Origin: CAG-390 sp964522215 | GTDB lineage: Bacteria; Bacillota; Clostridia; Oscillospirales; CAG-272 | Assembly (NCBI GenBank): GCA_964522215.1 | Contig: CAZFVR010000009.1 | Location: 1-55,045, forward strand | Direction of reading: 5' to 3' | DNA: 55,045 bases | Shown here: positions 17,439 through 26,939 of the stretch, one piece after another | Layout of the letters: each line of letters begins with the position of its first letter | How positions within the stretch are numbered: the first letter of the stretch is position 1 | Made by a program: the position numbers and the translations under genes | Notes under the pieces: model-generated | What the model was told of the DNA's origin: nothing | The model's database searches: none | What the model saw: only the letters and a program-made list of their open reading frames with translations

Positions 17439-18458
17439 ATGAAAGACGAAAAAAAGTCATTCAGCTCAAAGCTCTATGAATTCTTCCATCCGAATAAGCC
17501 GGATGCAAAAAAAGAAAAGCCGTTTGTGCCAAACCTGCGCAGTATGCCTAAGTTTTATATAAGAAACTTCAGCCGCATCCTGTCGCTGAACCTGCCAATG
17601 CTTTTATTGCTCGTCCCTCTCATCGTTATCATATTTATCTATACTAACAGCGGGACTACGCCGTCACAGGAGAGCACCATCTATACGACACTGTATGGTT
17701 CTTATCTCTACAGTTACTCACCGACCCTTTTGTCCATGCTCTCTATATTTGGTCAGCAGATTGACATGCATGTTATGGGGGTTGGCGGAATATACACCTG
17801 CGTTGCTATGGCCGTAGTTTTGCTGCTTATTTGGGGCGCGGTGCATGTTGGTGCCACATATTGCGCGCGCAGTATGTTCAGGCGTGAGCCGGTGTTTGTT
17901 TTCAGTGATTTTATGTATGCGATAAAGCGCAACTGGAAACAGGGGCTTTTAATGGGTATCATCGATGCGCTGGTAACGACAATCCTCACCGTTGATATAC
18001 TTTATTGCATTCAAGTCGGCGGAACATTTTGGCTTGATTTTATGTTCTTTGCCGTGTGTGCGCTCTGCATTTTGTACTTTTTTATGCGTTTTTATATCTA
18101 TCTTATGCTCGTCACCTTTGATATGAAGCTTGGCAAGATCTTTAAAAACGCACTGATCTTTTCGATCCTCGGTATAAAACGTAATCTTATGGCGGTGCTT
18201 GGGATTGTTGTGCTCTTGGCTGTAAATGCTTTGCTGTTTATAATCTTTCGTCCCTTTAATATCGTAGTGCCGCTTATTTTCCCGCTCTTTTATCTTTTGC
18301 CCAGCCTTACCCTTCTCCAGACCTATGGCGCGTATCCTGTAATTGAAAAATACATGATAAGGACAGTCACCGGTGACAGTGCGGACAGCGAGCCGGCGGT
18401 AGAGATAGAATATGAATATGACGATGATGACAGATCCGTCGACAGTGAAGAAAGATGA
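17439..18458 (+). CDS. polytopic membrane protein, YesL/DUF624-like
   Basis: This 339-residue protein has about six transmembrane helices after a basic N-terminus (about 48-70, 118-140, 175-195, 200-225, 245-270, 275-300) and an acidic C-terminal tail. The segment DFMYAIKRNWKQGLLMGIID after the second helix is the signature region of YesL/DUF624-type proteins, whose function is unknown. It starts 66 bp after the SpoIIM-like gene and probably shares its transcript. A clear terminator follows. Confidence 0.6.
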   Translation: MKDEKKSFSSKLYEFFHPNKPDAKKEKPFVPNLRSMPKFYIRNFSRILSLNLPMLLLLVPLIVIIFIYTNSGTTPSQESTIYTTLYGSYLYSYSPTLLSMLSIFGQQIDMHVMGVGGIYTCVAMAVVLLLIWGAVHVGATYCARSMFRREPVFVFSDFMYAIKRNWKQGLLMGIIDALVTTILTVDILYCIQVGGTFWLDFMFFAVCALCILYFFMRFYIYLMLVTFDMKLGKIFKNALIFSILGIKRNLMAVLGIVVLLAVNALLFIIFRPFNIVVPLIFPLFYLLPSLTLLQTYGAYPVIEKYMIRTVTGDSADSEPAVEIEYEYDDDDRSVDSEER

Positions 18459-18486
18459 TCTTTTGAGAAGAATATCATATTAAAAG

Positions 18487-18535
18487 TCAGTCCCCTTGAG
18501 GCATTTATGGTGCCCACGGGGGACTGCTTTTTTAG
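18487..18535. terminator. terminator between convergent genes
   Basis: CAGTCCCC (18488-18495) pairs with GGGGACTG (18519-18526), followed by CTTTTTT on the plus strand. It ends the YesL-like gene and may also serve the opposing deacetylase. Confidence 0.75.
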
Positions 18536-18551
18536 TTCGGTCCTTGCATTG

Positions 18552-19283
18552 TCAGCTGCCGATAAGCTCGGATACGGTTACGCATTCGTACCCCATTGAT
18601 GTTAGCTTGGGCAGAAGATATTCAAGCGCCTCGGCAGTGTGACCGCGCACACCATCGTGCATCAATATCACTGCACCGTCACGGAGGTTTTTGAGGATCT
18701 CGGCGGAAATATCATCAGCGCTTACACCGCTCCAATCGCGTGTGTCGATGCTCCAAAGTATGATGCTGTACCCCATTGCATTGCAAACGCTCCCTATCCG
18801 CTCGTTCATAATGCCGCCCGGTGGACGAAAAAGGCGCGGTGTGTACTCGTTGTGTTCAAAAAGCTTGGTGTCGCATTCATATATCTCCGCCTCCGTCACC
18901 ATATCCTCGGTATGACCCAAATACTTATGGGTGTAGGTGTGGTTGCCTATCTCGTGCCCCGCCGAAAGTTCTCGATCGATGATATTCGGGAATCTCTCGG
19001 CATTTTGCCCTATTACAAAAAATGTGGCTCTTACGTTGTTTTGCTCAAGTATATCGAGTATTCTTGGGGTCAATTCGGGATCCGGGCCGTCATCAAAGGT
19101 CAGCGCTATCCGAGATGATCCGTCATCACCGTGTGAGAAGACTCGGCACACGCCTCCGTTTAGCTTATCAGCGTTCGTTGAGGCGGACGAGACACCATGC
19201 ACGGAGGTCGACAGAATCACCGCGCAAAAAGTCGTGTATACAAGCAGGCGGCGCATTCCGTCACTGATCTTGATCCTGCGCAT
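18552..19283 (-). CDS. polysaccharide deacetylase (NodB domain), membrane-anchored
   Basis: A signal anchor (about 10-32) precedes a complete NodB domain: IALTFDDGPDPELTPRIL (catalytic and metal Asp), GNHTYTH (metal His pair), FRPPGG, IILWSIDTRDW and VILMHDG. The likely role is N-deacetylation of peptidoglycan or another surface glycan outside the cell. The gene begins 2 bp after the pdaA-like gene, so the two are cotranscribed. No good Shine-Dalgarno site is seen, which suggests translational coupling. Confidence 0.88.
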   Translation of the reverse strand: MRRIKISDGMRRLLVYTTFCAVILSTSVHGVSSASTNADKLNGGVCRVFSHGDDGSSRIALTFDDGPDPELTPRILDILEQNNVRATFFVIGQNAERFPNIIDRELSAGHEIGNHTYTHKYLGHTEDMVTEAEIYECDTKLFEHNEYTPRLFRPPGGIMNERIGSVCNAMGYSIILWSIDTRDWSGVSADDISAEILKNLRDGAVILMHDGVRGHTAEALEYLLPKLTSMGYECVTVSELIGS

Positions 19284-19285
19284 TA

Positions 19286-20131
19286 TTATTCAAGAGGCAT
19301 GGTGTCAGGTTGCGCACTTTCGCGCGCCTGCACCGTATTTTCGCCACATAGCTCGTCAAGAGTGCCGAAACGATAACCGTTGGAGATAAGGATGTCTATC
19401 ACCTGCGGCAGGATATCGGCATTTGTTTTTGATGTTGGGTGCAGCAGCAAAACTTCGCCGTTATGCACATTTTCAAGTATTTTTTTCAGTGCTGCATCTC
19501 GGCTCGGCTGATTCTCATTATCCCAGTCGGTGTAGGCGAAGCTCCAAAAGATAGTTGAAAAGCCAAGCTCGCATGCCTGTTTGAGATTTGCCTCCGAAAA
19601 TCTGCCCTCGGGCGGACGATAGTACTTGGCCATCTCCCGACCCGTAGCTTGTTTATATGCCTCCTCAAGCGAGCGTAGCTCACGTGCGAGATCTTCACCG
19701 CCAAGGCGGCTCATATCACGGTGGTGGTAGGTGTGATTTGCAACGATGTGACCCTCATCCGCCATTCTGCGCACAAGATCGGGGGCGGAGCTTATAAGAT
19801 TGCCCAGTATAAAAAACGCACCGCTTACCTGCTTTTCTTTCAGAGTGTCAAGTATTCGTGCAACGTTTCCGTTCTCATACCCTGCATCGAATGTCAGATA
19901 CACCACGCGGTCAGCATCGTCATCACTGCGCTTTCGGTCGATATAATATCCGTTGTATTTTTCTGCAAACGATAGTTCTGGCGGACACGGCGGGCGGCGG
20001 TGATCCTTTTTTCTTATGCAATACCAGTTGTGGCTCTTGCTGTCGGTCGCACCCGAACCCACAGCCCCGCACGCCAGCACCAAGGAGAGGACGAGCAGGA
20101 TATAAATCGTTCTTTTTATCTTTGATATCAT
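19286..20131 (-). CDS. pdaA: delta-lactam-biosynthetic de-N-acetylase PdaA-like
   Basis: PdaA removes acetyl groups from N-acetylmuramic acid to make muramic delta-lactam in spore cortex, the mark read by germination enzymes. The 281-residue protein has a signal peptide ending near ACGAVG. It then has the PdaA-type segment SHNWYC and a NodB domain with TFDAGYENGN (the PdaA hallmark in place of TFDDGP), ANHTYHHRD, YYRPPEGRF, FWSFAYTDWD and VLLLHPTS. The start codon has no strong ribosome binding site. A possible sigma-G -10 element lies 50 bp upstream. The next deacetylase follows directly. Confidence 0.88.
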   Translation of the reverse strand: MISKIKRTIYILLVLSLVLACGAVGSGATDSKSHNWYCIRKKDHRRPPCPPELSFAEKYNGYYIDRKRSDDDADRVVYLTFDAGYENGNVARILDTLKEKQVSGAFFILGNLISSAPDLVRRMADEGHIVANHTYHHRDMSRLGGEDLARELRSLEEAYKQATGREMAKYYRPPEGRFSEANLKQACELGFSTIFWSFAYTDWDNENQPSRDAALKKILENVHNGEVLLLHPTSKTNADILPQVIDILISNGYRFGTLDELCGENTVQARESAQPDTMPLE

Positions 20132-20176
20132 TTTACTTTTTTACTATGCCTTTTAAGTTTATTTTATTTGATCATC

Positions 20177-20205
20177 TCGTATGGTCGCTCTTTATCGTCA
20201 TATCA
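20177..20205 (-). promoter_or_regulatory. weak candidate sigma-G/F promoter of pdaA
   Basis: On the minus strand CATACGA (20183-20177) resembles the sigma-G -10 element CATACTA. TGATAT (20205-20200), 16 nt upstream, is a poor -35 match. The call leans on known forespore control of pdaA in Bacillus. Confidence 0.25.
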
Positions 20206-20278
20206 CACTATCTATTATCCCACGCGGTGAACAAAACATTTTTAAAAATGTTTCCCAAATTTGATCCATGATGAAAAA

Positions 20279-20311
20279 ACTCCTCTTGGCGAATATCTCG
20301 CCAAGAGGAGT
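20279..20311 (-). terminator. terminator of the ABC exporter operon
   Basis: A perfect 14-bp stem (ACTCCTCTTGGCGA and its complement) has a 5-nt loop. It is followed on the minus strand by TTTTTT. It lies 33 bp after the ABC gene stop. Confidence 0.85.
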
Positions 20312-20344
20312 CCGATCGACCGATATTCGATCGTCGTTTTTTGT

Positions 20345-22306
20345 TTATTCAAGCTCAAATGCGCCGGTGTAGAGGCGGTAATAGGTGCCTCGCTCGGCTA
20401 TAAGCTTTTCGTGATTTCCGCGTTCAATGATGCGTCCGTGGTCAAGCACCATGATAACATCCGAGTCCATGACAGTTGAGAGACGGTGTGCGATAACAAA
20501 TACCGTTCTGCCCTCCATGAGCTTATCCATACCGCGCTGAACTATCGCCTCTGTACGTGTATCGATCGAGGATGTTGCCTCGTCCATGATCATAACAGGG
20601 GGATCGGCCACTGCTGCGCGAGCTATGGCTATCAGCTGGCGCTGTCCCTGCGAAAGGTTGGCGCCGTTGTTGGTAAGCATAGTTGAGTAGCCGTGAGGAA
20701 GACGTTCGATAAAGCTGTCCGCTCCCGCAAGTTTTGCGGCCGCGCGGCATTCATCATCCGTTGCATCAAGTCTGCCGTAACGGATATTATCCATTACAGT
20801 GCCGGTGAACAGGTTGGTATCCTGCAGGACTATGCCGAGCGAGCGGCGCAGATCAGCCTTTTTGATCTTGTTGATGTTGATACCGTCATATCTGATCTTG
20901 CCGTCGGCAATATCGTAAAAACGGTTTATCAGGTTTGTGATGGTGGTCTTGCCGGCGCCGGTTGCGCCAACAAATGCGACCTTTTGCCCCGGCTCTGCGT
21001 AGACAGATACGTTGTGCAAAACGTTCTTGCCCTCTTCATAGGCAAAGTCAACATCCACCAGACGCACATCTCCGCAAAGCTTGGTGTAGGTCAGGCTGCC
21101 GTCGCCGTGGGGATGCTTCCATGCCCACATTCCGGTGCGCTCTTTGGTTTCGGTGATATTTCCGTTTTTGTCGATCTTGGCATTGACCAGTGTAACATAT
21201 CCGTCATCGACCTCCGGCTCTTCGTCCATAAGCGAGAATATTCTGCCGGCACCGGCCATTGCCATTACTATGCTGTTTATCTGCTGTGAGAGCTGGTTTA
21301 CATTGCCTGTAAACTGTCTTGTCATATTAAGGAAAGGCACAAGAATGCTGATTGCAAGCGGCATGCCGGAAAAGCTGACATTGGGGACATTGGCAATGAT
21401 CAAAACACCGCCGAGTATTGCCACAAGAACGTAAAGGATGTTACCGATGTTCATAATGACGGGGCCGAGCATGCTGGCGTAGCTGTGGGCGCGGCGGCTG
21501 TCGTCATTTAGGGCGCTGTTGATCTTATCAAAATCATCCGCACTCTGCTTTTCGTGGCAAAAGACCTTTACGACCTTCATGCCGTTCATCATCTCTTGTA
21601 TAAAGCCCTCGGTCTTGCCCATCGTTGCTTGCTGTCTTACAAAGTATTTGGCCGAGCCACCGCCTACCTTTTTGGATACCACGAGCATCAGCATAACGCC
21701 AAGGATCACGAGCAGTGTCAGCCAAAGGCTGAAGTAGAGCATGATAAAGAGGACTGTCAGTACAATGATTCCGGATGAGAGTATGTGCGGGAGAGAGGAG
21801 GATACAAGCTCACGCAGGGCATCTATATCGTTGGTATAGTAGCTCATTATATCGCCGTGCTTGTGTGTATCGAAATACTTTATTGGCAGATCCTGCATTC
21901 CGCCGAACATGCGGCAACGCAGCTTGGAGAGAAAGCCCTGAGTGATATAAGCCATAAGCTGTGTATATGCGAATATTGAAAGTATCGATAACAGATAGAG
22001 ACAGACGAGTATTGCTATCTTCGGCAGAATATCGGCGCGTGCCGATGTCCAATCGCCGGAGGCTGTATATTCGCCGATAATGGCAATGACCTTTTGCAGG
22101 AATATTGCGGGTATAGATGATACGACTGCAGAGAACACGATGCAGATGGCCGTGATCACGGTAAGCTTGGGGTAGCAGTCATACAAAAGCTTTATAACAC
22201 GCAAAAGCAACTTGGGGTCTGCCTTGGGGCGACGATCTGCGGAGGGGGCTGCGTGATCCTGCTTTTTGTTCATATCGGTCTTATCAGCCGTTGTTTTCAT
22301 TTTCAT
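20345..22306 (-). CDS. ABC transporter, fused membrane and ATPase domains (second half of pair)
   Basis: This 653-residue half-transporter has a polar N-terminus, a six-helix ABC exporter membrane domain (about 45-350) and an ATPase domain with GATGAGKTT (Walker A), a Q-loop GIVLQDTNLF, LSQGQRQ (signature) and VMIMDEATSSID (Walker B). An insert of about 35 residues between the two domains contains TKERTGMWAWKHPHGDGS. ATG 22306, with GGAGG 8 nt upstream, overlaps the preceding ABC gene by 23 bp. The pair is a typical Firmicutes heterodimeric multidrug or peptide exporter; the substrate is unknown. Confidence 0.9.
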   Translation of the reverse strand: MKMKTTADKTDMNKKQDHAAPSADRRPKADPKLLLRVIKLLYDCYPKLTVITAICIVFSAVVSSIPAIFLQKVIAIIGEYTASGDWTSARADILPKIAILVCLYLLSILSIFAYTQLMAYITQGFLSKLRCRMFGGMQDLPIKYFDTHKHGDIMSYYTNDIDALRELVSSSLPHILSSGIIVLTVLFIMLYFSLWLTLLVILGVMLMLVVSKKVGGGSAKYFVRQQATMGKTEGFIQEMMNGMKVVKVFCHEKQSADDFDKINSALNDDSRRAHSYASMLGPVIMNIGNILYVLVAILGGVLIIANVPNVSFSGMPLAISILVPFLNMTRQFTGNVNQLSQQINSIVMAMAGAGRIFSLMDEEPEVDDGYVTLVNAKIDKNGNITETKERTGMWAWKHPHGDGSLTYTKLCGDVRLVDVDFAYEEGKNVLHNVSVYAEPGQKVAFVGATGAGKTTITNLINRFYDIADGKIRYDGININKIKKADLRRSLGIVLQDTNLFTGTVMDNIRYGRLDATDDECRAAAKLAGADSFIERLPHGYSTMLTNNGANLSQGQRQLIAIARAAVADPPVMIMDEATSSIDTRTEAIVQRGMDKLMEGRTVFVIAHRLSTVMDSDVIMVLDHGRIIERGNHEKLIAERGTYYRLYTGAFELE

Positions 22307-24044
22307 TCTCACTGCCTCCCTTCGTTTGCTGTTCGTAGATATCTCTGTAGATCTCACAACGCGCCAGCAGCTCGTCATGTGTGCCGCGGTCGATTATGCG
22401 GCCGCCGTCCATGACAACTATGATATCCGCATCCATAACGGATGCAACACGCTGTGCGATGATGATCTTTGTCGTCTCAGGAATATACTGTTTAAAGCCC
22501 ATGCGTATGAGCGCGTCTGTCTTCATATCAACAGCACTCGTTGAGTCGTCAAGTATCAGTATCTTCGGCTTTTTAAGCAGAGCGCGGGCAATACACAGAC
22601 GCTGTTTTTGTCCACCGGAAACATTGGCGCCCCCCTGCTCTATTTTTGTATCATAGCCGTCCGGGAACTGGCTTATAAACTCGTCGGCTTGGGCAAGCTT
22701 GCAAGCCTCGCGCAGCTCCTCGTCGGTCGCGTTTTCGTTGCCCCACCTGAGGTTTTCGCTTATCGTGCCGGCGAAAAGAAGGTTCTTTTGCAGTACCATG
22801 GCGACCTGCTCGCGCAAAGCCTCGATGTTGTATTTGCGAACATCCACGCCGCCTACGCGAATGGATCCTTCGGTGACATCGTAAAGTCTCGGGATCAGCT
22901 GTACGAGTGAGGATTTACCCGAGCCCGTGCCGCCGAGGATTCCGACGGTCTGCCCCGAGCTTATATGCAGATCCACTCCTTCGAGTGAGTTCTTTTCGGC
23001 TTTTTCGGAATATTTAAAGCTTACGCCGTCAAAATCGATCGAACCGTCCTTAACATCGTTGATGGGATCGATGGGGTCGGTGAGAGAAGGTTCCTCGGCC
23101 AGTACCTCGCTGATACGGTTTGCGGACTCAACGGACAGGGTGAGCATGACGCAGACCATAGCCACCATCATAAGCGATGAAAGGATCTGGAAAGCGTATG
23201 TCAGCATAGCGGAGAGCTGGCCGACATCGATATATGTGCCGTTGCTGTTTATGATCAGCTTTGAGCCGACATAAAGGACAAAGGCCATGTTAAAGTAAAC
23301 GCATATCTGCATAAGCGGCGAGTTTAGAGCCACGATGCGCTCAGCGTGTGTAAAATCACTGCGAATATCCTCTGATGCGCGGTTGAATTTTTCCTTTTCA
23401 AAATCTTCGCGCACAAAGCTCTTTACGGCGCGCATGGCGGAGACGTTCTCCTCAATAGATTCGTTGAGCTTATCGTATTTACGGAAAACACGCCTGAACG
23501 CAGGCATTGCGTTTTTGGCAACAAGGAAGAGTCCTACCGCCAAAAACGGAATAACGATGAGAAAGAGCGCCGAAAGGCTGCCGCCCATGATGTAGGCCAT
23601 AACTATCGAGAATATCAGCATAAGCGGGCAACGTATGGCCGTGCGGATTATCATCATAAAGGCCATTTGAACGTTACCAACGTCGGTGGTCATTCTTGTT
23701 ACAAGCGATGATGATGAGAACTTATCGATATTTGCAAATGAATATTTGCAAATGCGGTCATACATATCATGGCGCAGGTTTTTGGCAAAGCCGGTACCGG
23801 CTTTGGAAGCCGAAAGCGCTGCAAGCGTTCCGCAGATAAGAGAGGCCAGTGCCATCAGTGCCAAAACAAGACCGTCGCTGAGTATGCTTTCAAGCACCAC
23901 GCCGTTGGTATTAAGATTGTTGATGAGATTGGCGATGCGATAAGGAATAAGGCATTCGATGACTGTTTCACCAAGTATAAAGATCGGTGTCAGCCATGTG
24001 GCAAGTTTATACTCTCTAACGCACGCATAAAGTCGTTTGATCAT
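22284..24044 (-). CDS. ABC transporter, fused membrane and ATPase domains (first half of pair)
   Basis: This 586-residue half-transporter starts at ATG 24044 (AAGGAAGG 6 nt upstream; in-frame ATGs at 24050 and 24074 are less well placed). It has the six-helix membrane domain at about 10-310 and an ATPase domain with GGTGSGKSS, VLQKNLLFAGT, VSGGQKQR and ILILDDSTSAVD. Walker B here has Asp where the catalytic Glu normally sits (LDDS, against LDEA/MDEA). This degenerate site is typical of one half of asymmetric heterodimers, and the partner gene keeps the Glu. Genes overlap by 23 bp. Confidence 0.9.
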   Translation of the reverse strand: MIKRLYACVREYKLATWLTPIFILGETVIECLIPYRIANLINNLNTNGVVLESILSDGLVLALMALASLICGTLAALSASKAGTGFAKNLRHDMYDRICKYSFANIDKFSSSSLVTRMTTDVGNVQMAFMMIIRTAIRCPLMLIFSIVMAYIMGGSLSALFLIVIPFLAVGLFLVAKNAMPAFRRVFRKYDKLNESIEENVSAMRAVKSFVREDFEKEKFNRASEDIRSDFTHAERIVALNSPLMQICVYFNMAFVLYVGSKLIINSNGTYIDVGQLSAMLTYAFQILSSLMMVAMVCVMLTLSVESANRISEVLAEEPSLTDPIDPINDVKDGSIDFDGVSFKYSEKAEKNSLEGVDLHISSGQTVGILGGTGSGKSSLVQLIPRLYDVTEGSIRVGGVDVRKYNIEALREQVAMVLQKNLLFAGTISENLRWGNENATDEELREACKLAQADEFISQFPDGYDTKIEQGGANVSGGQKQRLCIARALLKKPKILILDDSTSAVDMKTDALIRMGFKQYIPETTKIIIAQRVASVMDADIIVVMDGGRIIDRGTHDELLARCEIYRDIYEQQTKGGSENENENNG

Positions 24045-24092
24045 ATACATCCTTCCTTTATTTTGAATTTTCATTTTTAGACAACGAGAGGT

Positions 24093-24121
24093 ATTATATC
24101 ACATTATAAATAATAATGCAA
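24093..24121 (-). promoter_or_regulatory. sigma-A promoter of the ABC exporter pair
   Basis: Minus strand: TTGCAT (24121-24116), a 17-nt spacer, TATAAT (24098-24093). Confidence 0.65.
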
Positions 24122-24152
24122 GACCCAACTTCTGTTTGCACGTTAAACTTTT

Positions 24153-24182
24153 TTGAATTATCGATTATCATTCGGGTAACAT
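24153..24182 (+). promoter_or_regulatory. candidate feo promoter with Fur-like site
   Basis: TTGAAT (24153-24158), an 18-nt spacer and TAACAT (24177-24182) form a weak promoter. The spacer holds AATTATCGATTATCATT, whose minus strand reads TGATAAT then CGATAAT, like half of a Fur box. Iron control of feoAB would be expected. Confidence 0.35.
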
Positions 24183-24320
24183 GTCGATGCAATGCGGAAT
24201 ATGCTGTTGTTAGGAGGTAAAGTGTCGGCAAGTGCGCAGAGCCTTACACTCGTTATCGGTATGTGCCTTTGCAGCAACGCAACACTGCATCTTTGTATCT
24301 TTGGAATATTTAAAGGAGAT

Positions 24321-24614
24321 ATGGCTTTGGCGGATGAGGTCTTTTTGGGGATGGATAAAATGCGGTCAGGCGAGAGGGCGGAGGTCACCCGCGTTGCGGC
24401 AAATAGAAATATCAAGAGGCGGCTTTTTGATCTTGGCTTGATACCCGGGCGCGAGGTTGAGTGCGTGGGCAATAGTCCCGGCGGCGACCCATCGGCATAT
24501 CTCATCTGCGGTGCGCTTATAGCCCTGCGGGCGCGGGATGTTGCAGATATTACGGTAAAGCTGAAAGATCGTCAAAATGAGATCGTCACGGAGGCGCAGG
24601 ATGAAGGGATCTGA
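24321..24614 (+). CDS. feoA: ferrous iron transport protein A
   Basis: FeoA is the small SH3-fold partner of the FeoB iron transporter. From ATG 24321 it has 97 residues with the family pattern: MRSGERAEVTRVAAN, RRLFDLGLIPGREVE, then GALIALRARDVADI. The start is uncertain. AAAGGAG lies only 2 nt before this ATG and would suit TTG 24327 better. A perfect AGGAGGT before an in-frame GTG at 24222 would add a hydrophobic 33-residue extension. It overlaps feoB by 14 bp. Confidence 0.88.
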   Translation: MALADEVFLGMDKMRSGERAEVTRVAANRNIKRRLFDLGLIPGREVECVGNSPGGDPSAYLICGALIALRARDVADITVKLKDRQNEIVTEAQDEGI

Positions 24615-26913
24615 TAGGGGGATATCAAATAAGCCGGCGCGCGGACGGTTGCGCAGGCGCGGGCGGTCGGATGTTACCGATGAGGCTGTCATGGTTGCGC
24701 TCGTCGGCAATCCCAATGTTGGTAAGACAACGCTTTTTAATGCACTGACGGGAATGTCACAGCACACCGGCAACTGGCCGGGCAAAACAGTAGCGACTGC
24801 CGAGGGAGATTATATGTTTGACGGTACTGCATATCATGTAACCGATCTGCCGGGTACATACTCGCTTTTTCCGCACTCACCTGAGGAGTTCGTAGCACGC
24901 GATTATATCCTGCATGGCAAAGAGGGGCGGCTGCCTGATATTTGCGTGGTGGTGTGCGACGCGGGCTGTCTTGAGCGAAATATGGGCCTTGTGTTGCAAA
25001 CGCTTGAGATATCGCCGCGCACGCTCGTTTGCGTGAACCTGATAGACGAGGCAAAACGTCGCGGCGTGTCCCCGAATATAGACATCATATCAAAAAGGCT
25101 GGGCGTTCCGGTTATCGGAATATCCGCCAAGCGCCGTGCGGATGTTACCCGCGCAGCCTCTGCCGTGCATGATCTTGCGCGCACCACTTTGATTGCACGG
25201 GCGACCGAGTGCAAATCTTCCCTGTCCGTCGCGTCGCGCGCGGAGAGGGGGGCGCGACCACCGGTCATATATACTCCGGAGATAGAACGCGCCGCCAAAA
25301 TACTTGCTGAAACTCCGCTTGTGCGATACCGCTTTGGTGTGGGTGCGCGAGCGCGTGCGGTGGGGCTTGAATTGCTCCAAAGAGGTATAGGACGGGATAT
25401 TTTGAGCGAGCTTACGGGCGTTTGGTGTCGAACAGACGACGGCACGCTCGGTTCGGGTAACAATGAATGTGACTTTACCGATTTTGAACTTGAAGCGCTG
25501 GCAGCGGCATATGCGACGGCGTGGCAGGTGTTGAGGGGCGATGGTTGCGCGGATGCTTCCGCCTCTTCTTGTCGGGGCGATATATATGACAGAGACAGTC
25601 TGGGCGACAGAATAGCGCTTACCGTGATGGAGCGCGCTGGTGATATCTGCCGCGGAGCGATAGAAAAAAACAAAGGCGGAGGTGGGTACGGTGAGCGCGA
25701 CCGCAGGATAGATAAGCTGCTCACCGGCAGACTGATCGGCTATCCCATGATGCTCCTATTTTTGTTTGCAGTCCTGTGGCTGACGATAAAAGGAGCTAAT
25801 TATCCATCCGAGCTTTTGGCCCGCGGCTTTGGCGCGGCGGAGGTATGGCTCTATCGGTCATTTATAAGTATAGGTGTGCCGGAGATCGTTGCCGATGCAC
25901 TTATATGCGGCGCGTTTAGGGTGCTTGGGTGGGTGGTATCTGTCATGCTGCCGCCAATGGCAATCTTCTTTCCTCTGTTCACTCTGCTTGAGGATGCCGG
26001 ATACCTGCCGCGTATCGCATATGCTCTTGACAAACCCTTTTGTTGTGCGCACGCTTGCGGTAAACAGGCGCTGACGATGTGTATGGGGCTTGGCTGTAAT
26101 GCGGCGGGAGTGGTGGGCTGTCGAATAATCGATTCTCCGCGCGAGCGCCTGCTTGCCATACTTACAAATGCCCTTGTGCCCTGTAACGGTCGCTTCCCTG
26201 CGATCATCACTGCTATAACGCTTTTTGTGGCGGTCGGGCGCGGATCATCTGTTGTTGCCGCGCTGATATTGGCGGCATTTATGATCCTTTGTGTTTTTGT
26301 GACCTTTGCCATGACGTGGATCCTATCCCGCACTCTGCTTCGCGGTGAGGCATCTGCTTTTGCGCTTGAGCTGCCGCCCTACCGTCGACCCGATGTTTGC
26401 CGTGTGTTGGTGCGTTCCATGCTTGACCGCACACTGTTCGTGCTGGGGCGTGCCGCGGCAGTTGCGGCACCTGCGGGACTTGCGATATGGCTCCTGGCCA
26501 ATGTAAAGCTCGGCGGGGTAAGCGTGCTTCAAACTCTTGCCGTGTGGCTGGATGCACCCGGGCGGCTTATCGGGCTTGACGGTGCTATACTGTTGGGCTT
26601 TATCCTTGGCCTGCCTGCAAATGAGATAGTGTTGCCGATAACCATGATGATCTATCTGGCGGCCGGTAATTTACCCGAGCTTGGCGGTGGCGAGGTCTTG
26701 CGAACCGTGCTTGCCGATAACGGTTGGTGCGCGCGTCGTGCTGTGTGCTTTGTGATATTCATGCTCTTTCACTGGCCGTGTTCAACTACACTTCTGACGA
26801 TAAAAAAAGAGACCGGCAGTCGCGGGTGGATGGTCGTATCCGCCATCCTGCCCGCGATCGTCGGTGCCTTGTTAGCCTCTTTGGTGAATTCTGTTTGGTC
26901 GATTTTTGTTTGA
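24601..26913 (+). CDS. feoB: ferrous iron transport protein B
   Basis: FeoB is the GTPase-linked membrane importer of Fe2+. From ATG 24601 (GGAGG 6 nt upstream) it has 770 residues. A basic N-terminal 25-residue extension precedes the G domain: GNPNVGKTT (36-44), the switch I region GNWPGKTV, DLPGTYS (G3) and NLID (G4). The helical insertion domain follows, then about eight transmembrane helices with the conserved Cys-containing gate motifs CGLGCN-like (CMGLGCNAAG) and NALVPCNGR. It overlaps feoA and ends 26 bp from convergent nadE with no terminator between them. Confidence 0.95.
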   Translation: MKGSDRGISNKPARGRLRRRGRSDVTDEAVMVALVGNPNVGKTTLFNALTGMSQHTGNWPGKTVATAEGDYMFDGTAYHVTDLPGTYSLFPHSPEEFVARDYILHGKEGRLPDICVVVCDAGCLERNMGLVLQTLEISPRTLVCVNLIDEAKRRGVSPNIDIISKRLGVPVIGISAKRRADVTRAASAVHDLARTTLIARATECKSSLSVASRAERGARPPVIYTPEIERAAKILAETPLVRYRFGVGARARAVGLELLQRGIGRDILSELTGVWCRTDDGTLGSGNNECDFTDFELEALAAAYATAWQVLRGDGCADASASSCRGDIYDRDSLGDRIALTVMERAGDICRGAIEKNKGGGGYGERDRRIDKLLTGRLIGYPMMLLFLFAVLWLTIKGANYPSELLARGFGAAEVWLYRSFISIGVPEIVADALICGAFRVLGWVVSVMLPPMAIFFPLFTLLEDAGYLPRIAYALDKPFCCAHACGKQALTMCMGLGCNAAGVVGCRIIDSPRERLLAILTNALVPCNGRFPAIITAITLFVAVGRGSSVVAALILAAFMILCVFVTFAMTWILSRTLLRGEASAFALELPPYRRPDVCRVLVRSMLDRTLFVLGRAAAVAAPAGLAIWLLANVKLGGVSVLQTLAVWLDAPGRLIGLDGAILLGFILGLPANEIVLPITMMIYLAAGNLPELGGGEVLRTVLADNGWCARRAVCFVIFMLFHWPCSTTLLTIKKETGSRGWMVVSAILPAIVGALLASLVNSVWSIFV

Positions 26914-26939
26914 TCGTTTTTCGTTTGATCTGCTTTGGA

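Noticed and set aside
24903..25724. A long minus-strand frame opposite feoB
   Set aside because: Low-complexity Ser/Arg/Pro composition typical of antisense frames over a GC-rich coding region; feoB is unambiguous.
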